Source of the DNA: Lineus longissimus
Taxonomy: Eukaryota; Nemertea; Pilidiophora; Heteronemertea; Lineidae
Direction: 5' to 3'
NCBI RefSeq assembly: GCF_910592395.1
Contig: NC_088315.1
Location: forward strand, 7,194,501-7,258,500
DNA: 64,000 nt
Position numbers and translations under genes: made by a program. Under the pieces are notes generated by a model. It did no database searches. It worked only from the letters and a program-made list of their open reading frames with translations, and was not told where the DNA came from. Position 1 is the first letter of the stretch. Each line of letters opens with the position of its first letter. Positions 35,858 through 47,527 of this stretch are shown piece after piece.

Positions 35858-36564
35858 TTACAGACTGAGAATAGGCCGACGTTTTCCAGTAATGTAAAGA
35901 TTCAGTGCACAGCGATCCTATTTACGCCAATTTGTCAATAAAGGTTGCAATCAAGAAATTTCGTTCAAGTGTTTTACCTCAATGATTAAACAGTTGCTCC
36001 TTAAGAGCACCCAACAATTGAAAAGCCAGGGGCTTTCGCACGAGCGTACAATGGTTAATGACTAGTGTCTGTCTAGCCACAATACCAGCCCGATTATCAA
36101 GAAATGCGGAAATGACCACCAGGCCTCGGATAACATTTCCTGTAATGCACACGTCCATTGTTGGCACGCATGACTACTGAATTAAAATCACTATTGAAAC
36201 GCAAATTGAACCCTCAAACCCCTATCAAAGGGAAATTGCAAACAGTGGGCATTACCGGAAATAATTTATTCTTGGCGGACATAATCCTTACTGTTAACCT
36301 TAGGTTAGGAAGTACAGTATATACCATTTTAAAATGTTACAATATAAATAGACAGGTCCCAGCCAAGGAAAACCTTCCGTTTTTCTCGTGAAGGTGGTTT
36401 TGTCATCCAGAAACAACACTTCTTAGATAAGCTATATGGAACCACCCTCGATTCTGCCTCAGTTCCAAGAAGGCCGCAAAAACAAAAAATGCTTCCTCTT
36501 TCGGTGGCTGTACGGTGGCTGGAAAAGGTCATCACATGATTTTTTAAAGGATTTTCCCCCCTAA

Positions 36565-36945
36565 AATCTCGATCGATGGCATGATTATCTTAGGCGATCG
36601 GCGACATATTTATCTCGGACGATCGAGATGATAAGTCAATCGATCGAAAATGATATCGCGATCGCTCGAGGTCAGGAAATCTTTTTCATGTTCCAAAATA
36701 TATCATGCGAGGCCCTTTCACAGCCACCGCAGTCATGGCACCTGGGAGCCAACGCATCATTGGCTTTGTCGCTGAAATTCCCTATGATTTGTGCCAAATA
36801 AATAAAGGTATTTTTTCCTTACACGATTCTGTCATCCCTTTTTTCGGGAAATGACAATGAATAAATGAAAACACATTGTTTTTCCGGGATTTTTTTATTC
36901 GATCGATCGATTGACTTATTATCTAGAACGATCGAGAGTAACACT
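36565..36945. repeat. CGATCG-rich fold-back region
   Basis: CGATCGAGATGATAAGTCAA near 36622 is mirrored by TTGACTTATTATCTAGAACG near 36914. CGATCG is strongly over-represented (CGATCGATGG, GCGATCGCTCGAG, CGATCGATCGA). No coding potential. The remainder of 36318-38140 shows nothing beyond small hairpins around CCCGTTGAAC at 37725-37790. Confidence 0.55.
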
Positions 36946-38144
36946 GCCTCCGTGATGATGAGCTGATCACCTGAAAGAAGTTTTATACATATACATTATA
37001 TGGTATGTAATATTTTACCGAAATCCTACCCAGCATACGTGTGAACATGTATTGATGAGACGTCTCATGAAGTAATTGTAATATTTCTCAAAAACATGTC
37101 CAAGAAAGTTCAGCCTGTAACACTGCATGCTGTGTACTTCCGACGATAATGCAATATATAGGCTAATGTACAAGTAGCTCTACAATGCACTGCGATCTAC
37201 CGTACGTATCATCAGCAGTATATAAATCATCATAGAATGCCATTCAAATGTGCCGCGAGTGGAATATGATAATTCACGAGAGACATTGATATCATTAATA
37301 TTGCCACGACCTCATTTTCGCAAAAGCTGTGCATATATCGATCATCCGGCAAGTCTATTGTATAAAACGTATATCTGCGTGCATCGCTCTTACAAGTGCA
37401 TAGTGTAAAACTAAAGGCTGAAATGACATGCACCGTTGTGCTGTTCGAAATTTAGGCAGAAAATAGAAAATAAGGTAGGTTTTAAATGCAGGTAGTTCGG
37501 TTAATAGACCTTGGCCTTATTTCGGCCTATGCAGCTCATGCGGTTCAATGCAAACCTGCATGCCTTTTCTTGTACAGTACAAGAATGCAAGCCGGGATGC
37601 GAGCATGGCTATCTGGCTATAGAGTCATCTGCAGGTAAATGGTGGAGATTATCGTCTCTTAAATAGGCTATAGTGAAACTTCATGCTGTCAGCTATGGCG
37701 GTCCATTGCGGTCACAAATGCCCAACTCCCGTTCAACGCTATATTTCTTAACCGTTGAACGGGAATGAATTCCCGTTGAACAGCATTTTGTTTCGTTGAC
37801 CTATTTAATGCACTGCGTTAACCACTAATTGAACGCTAAATAACATTAAACGGTTTTCAAATTGTGCCTCAGCGCGACACAGATCTATGTTAGCGCTACA
37901 CAATCCTTGTTAGCAGGTAGCCGATAGGCCCTATTTGAATATCAGGTGAACGCTTAGTCATTAATAGTCAGATTTTCCGTTCGTCTGTCTGTCAAAGAAA
38001 ATGCACCAATCGTAGCGCTCCTTGCATCTATGGCTCAGCCTCCCTCGAAAAAGATATTTGACATTGTTATCTTCAATTCGATTATCTAAGTCAAAATGTG
38101 ATATTTCATTCCAAATTGGCTAATAGTGATATTAAGGGGGTGTC

Positions 38145-38610
38145 ATCCCTATGTTCCCCGGTACCTATGTTCCCCGGTACCTATCTTCCCCAAGAGGTAC
38201 CTATGTTCCCCGGTACCTATGTTCCCCCATAGTTTTTATGATACAGTGTATGTACCAATTGAAAGCAAAGGCGCGTGCACCTTGGCCTTTAAGTCACGAA
38301 ACATGAATCTATGCTGAGTAAAAACGTCTTTTAATACAAACAAAAAATACTGAAACTCTGCTTTTTGGAGGATTTCTGAGAATTGCAATTTCCTGGAATT
38401 CAGTGACTTCATTCTGTGAGGTCTTTCAGGAATTTGTGGAAACAAACCGTATCACAAAAAACACACTTTTCTTTGCGGACATATATAGGTAATGGGAACA
38501 TAGGTACCTGGGGAACATTATAGGTACCGGGGAACATAGGAACCTCATCGGGGAACATAGGTACCTCTTCGGGGAACATAGGTACTTGAAAACATAGGTA
38601 TGCTCCCATA
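38145..38610. repeat. Inverted arrays of a 16-bp unit upstream of the TMEM45-like gene
   Basis: GGTACCTATGTTCCCC is repeated about five times at 38145-38228. The reverse complement GGGGAACATAGGTACC is repeated about five times at 38495-38610. The ~270-bp spacer contains no repeat. The whole could fold into a branched cruciform. It ends about 160 bp before the start codon of the downstream gene. Confidence 0.85.
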
Positions 38611-38768
38611 TTAAGGAAATCCGGGGCACCTTTAGATTTACTATTTGGCATTCGTCCTGTTCCTCCCGGAACAGCTTTGATTTGATGTGATCAGGCCTTG
38701 TTCTAACCAGTGTCAAATATTTTTCATCTTTCAGGTCATATCAACATCGCCAACCGTAGAAGAGCAAG

Positions 38769-39632
38769 ATGAGTAAAGTTGCCGAATACGCCTTCCAAGG
38801 TGTCACCTTCCTCTTATTCGGGGTGTGGTGGACTACACAGATCCTTCGCCGATACTATAGAGGCCGACTTGAACGGGGTCCTACTTACATGTCTTCCCTT
38901 ACATTCCCCTGCTGCTGCCACCGGGCAAAGCATTGGCAGCTAGAAGGGATACTCAAGCTGCTGTTCTCCATTTCCTTAGGTATAACATCATTGGTGGCAG
39001 CCTTCCTCTCCAGGGAGGCGGATGGACAACTTAACCCCAGCATTGTGAAATACCTCGTAGTCGCCTTCTTCTTCGGGTTCAGTGGAGTAATAGACATTAT
39101 CATGGTCGCCCATAAGACGTTCTTACCACGGAATACTGACTATGTCTTCTTCCTTTTAGCTTTCCTTGCACAAGGGTTCCTGCAGTACAACAGTTTGTAT
39201 GGAACTCCTATAGTAGAGGAACAGCTCCATCTGTTAATCGTCTACATCTGCTTCGGCACCGCGTTATGCCTTTTGGCAGAAATGCGATGGCCGAAAAACG
39301 TCCTTTTCGCTTTAGGTCGTGCCTTCTTAGTTCTACTGCTCGGAACCTGGACATTCCAAATCAGTGCCATTTTGTGCAATCCAATGCCTATGAAAGTGTT
39401 CAACTGGGATATGAAGGACCCCAAACTATTACTAAGCGTGACTGAGATGTTTGCTTGTCATGTGTGGTTCATTTTCATCGGGATGGTTTTGGTTGCTGTT
39501 ATATTTCGCCGTCTCGCTGCCAGTGGACCTTTGCCTCCTGAAAGGGAGGACGGGGCCATGACGGAGCTGATACCGCGGGGTGAACGGAATGGTCAAGATG
39601 ATAGTCACCTGTATGAGATTTCTGACGATTAA
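38769..39632 (+). CDS. TMEM45: TMEM45-like multi-pass membrane protein
   Basis: A single uninterrupted frame of 287 aa with about seven hydrophobic stretches (for example YAFQGVTFLLFGVWW, YLVVAFFFGFSGVIDIIM, VWFIFIGMVLVAVIF). Family marks of TMEM45 (DUF716) are visible: FGFSGVIDI, EEQLHLLIVYICFGTALC, GTWTFQISAILC, the NWDMKDPKLL segment after it, and a late ACHVWF. TMEM45 proteins are poorly understood endomembrane proteins, so no reaction can be given. A splice-acceptor-like CTTTCAG at 38727-38733, 35 bp before the ATG, suggests an untranslated first exon. The C-terminal tail is acidic (DDSHLYEISDD). The lack of coding introns among intron-rich neighbours could mean an old retrocopy or intron loss. 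Confidence 0.85.
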   Translation: MSKVAEYAFQGVTFLLFGVWWTTQILRRYYRGRLERGPTYMSSLTFPCCCHRAKHWQLEGILKLLFSISLGITSLVAAFLSREADGQLNPSIVKYLVVAFFFGFSGVIDIIMVAHKTFLPRNTDYVFFLLAFLAQGFLQYNSLYGTPIVEEQLHLLIVYICFGTALCLLAEMRWPKNVLFALGRAFLVLLLGTWTFQISAILCNPMPMKVFNWDMKDPKLLLSVTEMFACHVWFIFIGMVLVAVIFRRLAASGPLPPEREDGAMTELIPRGERNGQDDSHLYEISDD

Positions 39633-40119
39633 TATGTGAACAATACCTGGGCTTGGTTGTTCAAAACAAGTTGGTCACCCTACTTGTTACACTTCCAGGG
39701 CATATGTACCTCGCCTCTCTACGAAATTATTTACATTTTGGCTTTTTGTCTCGGTACCAGCCAGGCTACTTGACGTTAACTTGAACATTTGTTAAGAAAG
39801 TGTATAAAACGTCTACTATACACATTATTACACACTACACATTTTTTGAATGAATGTTAATTTATGAAGGTGCAATGTAGCATATAAAATTGTAATTTTT
39901 CGGATGGTAAACTAAATGAGAATAATGAACAGAGTGTACTTACGTTTATTAATGTGTGTGCATCTGATATATAGGAATTTCACGCAGAGGCAGTGGATCG
40001 GCCTTGTCTCTCTCCCTCAAGGAAGCCAGTTCAGTATGATAAATGACTGCCTCGGTATGTTACTCAATCATGAAAAGGAATGGGTATTACTACTAGTAAT
40101 CTGCGCGATTTGACATCGC

Positions 40120-40234
40120 ATGGGGTAATTGTAGCTTCGGTTTATTTGTAGCCCCTGCATTGTTCGATGCATGGGGATATCAATCAATATCATAGGCAGG
40201 GGCTCCAATTAAACCGAGGCTACAATTACCCCAT
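40120..40234. mobile_element. Hairpin MITE between TMEM45-like and tetraspanin-like genes
   Basis: The left arm ATGGGGTAATTGTAGCTTCG is mirrored by CGAGGCTACAATTACCCCAT. Inner GTAGCCCCTGC / GCAGGGGCTC also pair. Length ~115 bp, 180 bp before the next start codon. Confidence 0.75.
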
Positions 40235-40415
40235 TCTACCTTACAAGTCATCAGATGATGGTCTCAACCGAACCGAGCTTGAAATTTGACATGACATTGC
40301 ATGGTCACGCATTATGCAATACAGGACCAGCCCCTGCTGGTTTTCAACTGTGGGTCAGTGCGCCAAAGGTGGTGAAGGAAACGGACGGTTTTCGTGTTGC
40401 AAGCAAAGCAGGAAA

Positions 40416-43400
40416 ATGGCGCAGTCCGTTTGTCAGAAGACATGCATAGTAATTGCAGCAATTTTTGGGATTGTAAGTATAATTTATACGTATGGTCTAC
40501 ATACAGTATGTATATCAGATATGGCCGCCTTCTCTTCTCCCTCGTTGTACTCGACGAAAATAAGTTTTCCAAATAGGTCTATAGCTTGAAAAACTTTTCG
40601 AAAAGCTTTAATTCTCACGGGATGTAATAGAACCCAGTCTTCGTCACAATCTTGAGGACCGAGTCATTGACAATTCATAATAATTTACGGTTTTTCTGTC
40701 AAATTGGTTTTAATCGCTACAAATATTGAATCCTTTTTGGTTAGTGTACACTGAGTAGATGATAGACATTGTAAGTATGCATGGCATCGCCTGGTTTTAG
40801 AAAAAGGTAATGGATATACATGTATATTGTTGAACCACAGGCGAATGATTATGAGAATACAAATGTAGATGTGAATGGACGAGTACCTCTGTAACCTCTT
40901 CGTCTTTTTTCAGCTGGCCGGTCTGGCTGTACTGATCATTGGTGTTGCTGCAAGGTATGCCTTCAAGGCTGCCGTGTTAGGGAAAGCGATTTACCATGAC
41001 GCCGAGACTCTCTTCAGCTTAACCATGAGCGAGGCTGAAAGGACTTCAATGTTTGAGAGACGCGAGCATGTTGCAACCGCATTCAAGACAACGGAAATAG
41101 TTGTCAGTAAGTACATTGTAATTTACTTCGTTCAGAAAGAGAGGTTAAGATGACTTATTTAGCAACCCGTTCAGCTTTCGTTTTCGACTATCTTTCATGT
41201 TTTTGTCTCTTTTTGGAGTTGCATGTTTTTGTTCTTTCGCCTCTTTACGCTTATTTCGTCTCTAACTTTACACTTATTTCGTCTCTTTACAGTTGTTTGT
41301 ACGGCTCTTTACAATTGTTATTTCGTCTCTTTACATTTATTTTGCCTCTTTATAGTAACGTGTATTTGCCCTCTTTACAGTTATTTGCCTCTTTATACTG
41401 AGTTATTTCGTCTCTTTACAGCTGTTAGTAAATCTCTTTACAATTGTTATTTCGTCTCTTAACATTTATTTTGCCTCTTTATAGTAACATGTATTTGCCC
41501 TCTTTACAGTTATTTGCCTCTTTATAGTTATTTTGCCTCTTTACAGCCAGTTTGTCTCTTTACAGCTTCTCTCATTGCCCTTGGATGTGTCATTATGTTG
41601 ACCAATTTCATCGGTTGTTATGGTGCTTTGTGCAGCAGCCTGTGTATGACATACATCGTGAGTAGGGCGACTATTTGTAAAAACGACATGATTTCCCACA
41701 TACAACCGTGTCGGGTTCAAGCAGTTGTTCCAGTTCAGTTCTTCGTTGGGCTCCGATCACCATGTAACACTCTCAGGAAAACCATGCATCGAGAGTACAT
41801 TCAGTTAATTTCTTTACTTAAAAATGCTCAACCGAATCTAGATATCTTGATCTCATACAATATATCGTCTGGAAGTGCTCTCCAACAACTGCTTCTGTTG
41901 AACCTCTATAGTAAGGACATCCTTGAAACTGAAAAAGCTGTCCTTAAGAGATGTGTCCTGATTACTAAGGTCAAATTGTACTGATTGACTATTGGGATCA
42001 AAGTCACCGTAGGGAGGGTGTCCTGCTGAGAGATGTCCACTGATGGAGGCTCCACTCTAATGATGCGTTTAGTTCCTGGGTGGTTGAAGTATATGGTCGC
42101 CGTTTTTTTTGGGGGCACCCTGTTTAATTTCAAAATTGTCTTTGTTTCAGTATTTCGTTTGCCAGATCCTACTGATGTGTGTGAGCATTGCCATAGCCGT
42201 TCTTTTGTTTGTTGGCCAAGGAAGTGTGAGGCATTTTTAATTAAAGTATATCATAAGCATGATGAGCACCGCTTAAAAAAGCTATTTTAAACAATTTTGA
42301 CAAGTTTAAGTAAAATTTTATCGTTGTTAAGATCGGTTTTATTCACTTAAATTATTTACTACGATCATATCAAAGCAGACGAACATAAATGGTCATGGAT
42401 GGTCATGATATCAAAATGTGCTTCCTTTCTAAAGACATTCATGACGGAGATAAATTTTTCGTTGTTGGAAAAACATGTCATCCCCAGGGGTTTTCCACTC
42501 CTGGTGGCTTGATGCTGCCCTCGTGATACTGTGAAATCTGGAAGAAACGCCGGCTTGGTGAGCCATTGGGCTGTGGACCCAGCAGACTCAACTCCCTAAA
42601 AAAGCCAGGGAAGTTTGATACTGCCTCGGCACTGTATATGTTGTACCAGAGAGTTATATTTATTTACGCTTGACTATTCCAGCTTGTCTCTTGGCTCAAA
42701 GATGATGTGTACTGCGAAGTAAGTAAATCGCCGCCAAAATAAGCGAGTTTAGTCTTCGTGTCCTTGTGTCCTTAAGAAAGACACCTAACCCGAAATTGCT
42801 TCGTCATTCGAATGAAACATGTCGTGAAACCGACCCCTGGTGCCCACCCTGGTATCAATCCGCCCTTGATATTTCAAACTTTGTAAAATGACATAAGAGT
42901 AAAAAAGCCTGATCTGAGGATGCGTTTTTATGCGACGTCAACTTTATTGACGCTGAATCATCGATTCAACCGGAGGACATCCAGATGAGTCGTGTGCTTC
43001 GTACGGAGGATGCTTCAGAGCCGATCGAGTTTACAGTACTTGCGTTGCATTCCCTTTTACATTTTCCTTGCTCCGTCTTGTTTCAGCTTTGCGGTGCCGT
43101 CGTCAAGCTGTATGACTTTGCGTCTCCAGTCGCCGGGGTGTTCATCTTCGCCGCACTCTGCCAGGTAAGTCTTGTTAGGTGGAGTTGTATCTTAATCTCG
43201 TCCGTGACCGTGTAACGTTTTTGGTTTTCCCCCATTTTTCAGTGTTTCCATACAATAGACAACTGGAGAGACCATGACTTTTCAGTAGGGGGAAACGGAG
43301 AAAAATGTGTCAGTCCCTAAACAATGAGAGTGACACCTTTGTAGCCTCGATGAGTCGCCAGCCCATGATCATCAAAATAATTAAATCCATGTTCATTCGC

Positions 43401-43562
43401 ATCTCAAGCCAAAACGATAATTTCCATTTTCAGGCGCTGACTATCTACTGTGCGTGGATTGTGGCGCAGAAAATCAAAGACGGTTCCCTCAAGAGGAAGG
43501 GACGTGGCATGGTGATGTTCCAGCCCCAGGCTGCTACAACCACAGTTGTTGTGACGAGGTAA
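40416..43562 (+). CDS. Tetraspanin-like four-pass membrane protein
   Basis: Seven exons join in frame to 219 aa: 40416-40472, 40914-41106, 41566-41657, 42151-42225, 42683-42718, 43087-43164, 43434-43562. Membrane segments: CIVIAAIFGILAGLAVLIIG (TM1), ALGCVIMLTNFIGCYGALC (TM2), CQILLMCVSIAIAVLLFVG (TM3), AGVFIFAALCQALTIYCAW (TM4). GCYGALCSSLC after TM2 resembles the conserved tetraspanin segment at that place. The tail is basic then Thr/Val-rich (GSLKRKGRGMVMF). Tetraspanins organise membrane microdomains. Odd points: the second extracellular loop is only about 30 residues and has no CCG motif, and the first loop is long (about 45). A loop exon may have been missed between 42226 and 43086, or this is a divergent four-pass family. 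The 36-bp exon is the least certain. Confidence 0.6.
41225..41565 (+). repeat. Array of splice-acceptor-like repeats before tetraspanin exon 3
   Basis: CTCTTTACAG occurs exactly at 41283, 41371, 41412, 41500, 41537 and 41556, with near copies (CTCTTTACAA, CTCTTTATAG, CTCTTAACAT) between them at ~18-bp spacing. A ~129-bp block is itself duplicated (41281 and 41410). The last copy, 41556-41565, is the acceptor used for exon 3. Confidence 0.85.
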
Positions 43563-45251
43563 ACAACGATGGTTGCAGGCTGCATTGTGGACCAAGGAAT
43601 TCGGCTGTATACGCAACAAACAAGACCATATTTGTTTTCTGAAATTAACCGTCCAGTATCCTTCACCGCCTTTCTGTAAACATTTCCTTGGACTGTCCAT
43701 CCCATGGCTTTTCAAGAAAGCACCAACATAAAGACATGACTTGGATACAATGCTGTAAAATCGAGCAAGAGACGACCGCTACTTGTACATCTTCATCTGC
43801 TTCATCTGCATCAAACGTCTGTGATTTGTCCTGAGCTGTCCTCTTGACCTCATCGGCTTTGGGGTGGGCGGCTCAGAGTCCCCTTTCCTATCAAACGGAT
43901 ATTTGTTACAATCACAAAGTTAAATGCTTACGACATGGTTTCATCAGACTGCCGCGACGGATTAGCTTTCCGAGACAATGTGATTTTTTTCCCCACTGCA
44001 CTATTGTAGTCATTCCCAGTGTTATTCCGATATTTCCATGCAATTTTGTTAAACTTTGATAAAAAGATAAGCCAAGATCGTTGAACACGTTATAATTGAT
44101 TTTGTTATACTGCTCTGATGTTGAAATACTTTTCATTTCTGCAATTTTATTAAATTCTATAGTTGGCGCCAAAAATGAATTCGTCTACTTCTTTTCATAT
44201 GGGCCCATTCTCATGAACGAAGCTAGGCTTCCTGCGACAGATGCAAAAACATGAACGGATGACCAAAATGAGTATAACAGAAACTGTTCTCTGTGTCGTC
44301 CACATTGTCCTTGCTCACAAGTTGTAACCTTCCGTCAAGCCTATGGATATTTCGGTTTGAAGGTCACAGCATTCCATCCAATTTCCCCGCAGCGGCCATT
44401 CTTCGCCTTGGGAAATGGTACGTTTTTGGGCATGGAAGACAGATAGGAGGTCTCGGTGGTGCGTTCGTTGGACATGTCGATTTCACCCACGAATTGTTGG
44501 TCCGGTCGCTTTATGCGATGATTGCTGATGCCGTCAGGGCCTGAAAGACGGAATAGAACAAGATGACTTTTAGGATATGCCGGCTGCGAAGTCGAGTCTG
44601 ATGGAGTGTGTCCCGGAGGGATAAGTCCTTGAAGGAGACCTCCCTGGTCAAGTATATATTAGAGACCTCTGTTTTCTGGAAATATTTTCAGTACCGGAGT
44701 TCCAAGTAGAGACAGATTAGCGAAACTGTCTCAATACGTTTCGGAGCAGAGATGGGCGTCTCCAAAAAGGATTACGTCCTTCGATCTGTCTACTAATTCG
44801 TCCTAGTCTTTTTCGTCGTCCTTGCCGATAACCTTACATAGTTTCTCACCTGTGAAAATGACCTGCCGTATCCCATACGAACACTGCTCTGCTCGCGGGG
44901 CTGGCGCGTGTGATGTCACTGTCGCTTGAGACATCGTCGATGTTGGTCGGCCTCCGGACATTTTGGAACTAGCTGAAACGATTAGTATCCAGGGTGCAGT
45001 TGGTAAGGATGTTTATCGAGCACCTGAGATGTCCATCTTTTCCATAATCACTTTAAGGAAATTCTCGGGGGGGGGGTCGCTTTACCGCTCCTGCCTACTA
45101 TACGAAGGGCGGAGAAGTGAACAGTATAAGCCTCCAATTTGCTCAGGGTGTCAATGAACGTTCTCCCACTCAGTTCAACACAGATGGGCTGCGCTATAAC
45201 GTGAGCATCACTATGGAGCAATGTTAAAATAGAACTGCTCAAAGTCCCACG
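43563..45251. other. Intergenic, no gene supported
   Basis: Several open frames of 60-155 codons exist on both strands, but none has a recognisable domain, consistent splice sites or family features. A short segment near 42757-42800 (CTTGTGTCCTTAAGAAAGAC) and one near 45563 resemble each other and may be SINE or LINE tails. Confidence 0.35.
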
Positions 45252-45329
45252 CCGACTACTGTGGGGTTCGAACCAGGGACTTATTGACCGGGAGCCGAGA
45301 GTCCGCAGTGTCCACAGCGGAGAAGTCGG
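45252..45329 (-). repeat. tRNA-like sequence, probably a tRNA-derived SINE or pseudo-tRNA
   Basis: Read on the minus strand, 78 nt start CCGACT and end AGTCGG (pairing acceptor arms). They hold a 4-bp D-like stem (CCGC / GCGG) and a perfect RNA polymerase III B-box core GGTTCGAACC (45265-45274). The T stem and anticodon arm pair poorly, so it is not a working tRNA. Confidence 0.45.
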
Positions 45330-46620
45330 TTGTGAAAGAAGACGACGTCGAAAGATCGACAAGCAAGAGGGATCGAAACTGTCAAAAGGAATTCCCGGGA
45401 AGGAGTTGGGACCATTGCGGAGAGAACCAACATGGAGACAGGCGACAAGGCCGGTCGAGACTACATCAAAAGACAATGCTGAAGATAGGTGGACGGAACT
45501 TATCAAAATTCTCATAGAAATGAAGAAAACACTTACATTCTGAGTTCCGTTTTTTTCTTTTCCGTGTCCCTGTGTTCCTAAGAAGCCCTCACGCGATCAC
45601 AGTTTCGCCCTTGCCGAAGTATCCCCTGCAATGTTGCCCGCGTCTCTAAACCTTTTACAACGATCCTGCTGAGTTTGTTTCAGCACTCTACGTAAAAGAG
45701 GCCACGGTCGTTCGTTCAAAATTTGAAATTTGAAATTGAATTTGAGAATTTGAATACGCAGGACTTCTGAATATCAATCAAAAACACCCCTGTGAAGACT
45801 GGTTTACATATGTGCATGTCAAGTTTTATCGCATTTGCCTGCTTAATAATTCAATCGGTCATCTATTCATTTCGTACCAGTGGAGACACAAAAACGTATG
45901 CACGTCCGAAACTGGTCTTTAAGACTGTGGGAGTTTAATCCAACGAGACCAAAGCTTAAACCACAATGTTGTGATTGAACCGGATTTCCAGACTTAATCA
46001 TTCACCATGCACGTGGAATATATAAATCATTTCTGTTCTTTGTCATAAATTCATAAGTCTTCGAATAGCCATAATCGCAGGCGCCTAGACTCTTAACCAA
46101 AAGATTGTCTCTGAGCGATTTAAAATTTGTGTGTTGCACAAACTTAATACAAAATGTTTAAAATGTAATGCAAAATGTTTAAAGCCCTGTGGATGATATC
46201 GAATATGCATGTCTTTAAATTGTTTCGGTGTTTCCGTAACTGAATGGGGAACAACCACAGGTCTTACACTGGCACTCTGGCCGATTGTGACTCTGTCCTC
46301 AAAAAATCTTCCTGTTGCCACTGGAAAGATTGTCACAACATGTTTTATACACCAGATTGGCCAGTGTCACAACCAACACAAGACAGGATTCACCGTCACA
46401 TACATTTTACCATGGGAATTAATGCGACATCCATCATCATTACGGCATGTTCCACTGCCAAAGCCTAGCTACCCAATGCCACAAGGACCATTGTCACAAC
46501 CTGCCCAAATACCACCAGTTCCGCTGTCATAAACAAATATCACCAAGTGCTTAATACCATGGATACAAATGTCACACCCTGCCTCCATCCAAGAACGGCA
46601 AAAATACACTAGAGATGTTG

Positions 46621-46737
46621 GGTGATATGAATAAAGACTAGCAAATGCTTTTACTTCCAATTTTGAACTGAAAGGCCTAGTATAAATGTACATGGAGTTT
46701 CAGATAAAAGCATTTGCCAGTCTTTATTCATATCACC
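46621..46737. mobile_element. 117-bp hairpin element
   Basis: GGTGATATGAATAAAGACTA at 46621 pairs over 33 bp (one mismatch) with the inverted copy ending TCTTTATTCATATCACC at 46737. Short non-autonomous element; no frame. The rest of 45330-47527 shows no gene; it may include the SNRPC 3' UTR. Confidence 0.75.
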
Positions 46738-47527
46738 TAATAAATCAAAGAAGAGTGAACTTTTTATTCATAAATGCTCTATTTTTTCATGGATTTCTTG
46801 ACAATGATGAATCTTACATGACATGATGCCGACAATTTGTTGAGGACCAAAGCAAGGGGAGGTATCAAATATCAAGATATGTGTAGCACTTCTGGCTAAA
46901 GATCCACCTCGTCAAAAGAGAAATAAAATTTTCGAAATGATCACACTCCATGGTGACCTTCTTTAGCGAGTTGAATGCGATCGTCCACTCAAAACCAATA
47001 TTGACCAATTTGAAAATGGATTCTAGTATACCCTAGTATCTCCAATTGTTACTTCAAAGGGAGCCATATTCTTAGCCTCATTCTGAGTGCAGAAATCTTT
47101 GAAACTTAACCAACCCTCCTGGGTTATGACAAATATTATTCACTTAGGAGACATTTTAAAAACTGTCTAAACCCATGCCGAGGGCTCAGGATTTTAGCAT
47201 CTCAACATGGACCCACCACCTCGGGTTCAATTCCATAAGTAAAATGCTCTTGTGCTCTGTGGGCCATCGACAAACAGCGTCAGGCATATAAAATGAGGTT
47301 AACACTTCATGCTAAAATAACACAGTTTTTACTGCATTGGAACATCCTTCAATGAATGAAAATTGCACAACTAAGGTGGTGCCATCTAGACTGGCTGTTA
47401 GAAGTCCCATTTCACCACGTAAAGGAGATCTCATTCATCGAATGAACACTGTATATTGTATTGCTAGGATAAAAACTACCCTAGAAAGTTCTTAAGTTTA
47501 AAATGTCTTTGAGCTGCTTCGCTAAGA

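Larger units (their letters stand above)
33958..36317 (+). mobile_element. pogo/Tigger-like transposon, copy 2 (2360 bp)
   Basis: Same element as 26879-29238, with TA flanks and inverted ends at 33958-34028 and 36246-36317, in unrelated flanking DNA about 1 kb upstream of patatin C. The different flanks show transposition rather than a larger segmental duplication. Confidence 0.9.

Noticed and set aside
41150-41462. Leu/Phe/Tyr-rich frames resembling membrane helices
   Set aside because: They are translations of the CTCTTTACAG repeat array in an intron and occur in several frames.
45048-45515. 155-codon minus-strand frame
   Set aside because: It has no family resemblance or splice sites and overlaps the tRNA-like repeat; probably chance.
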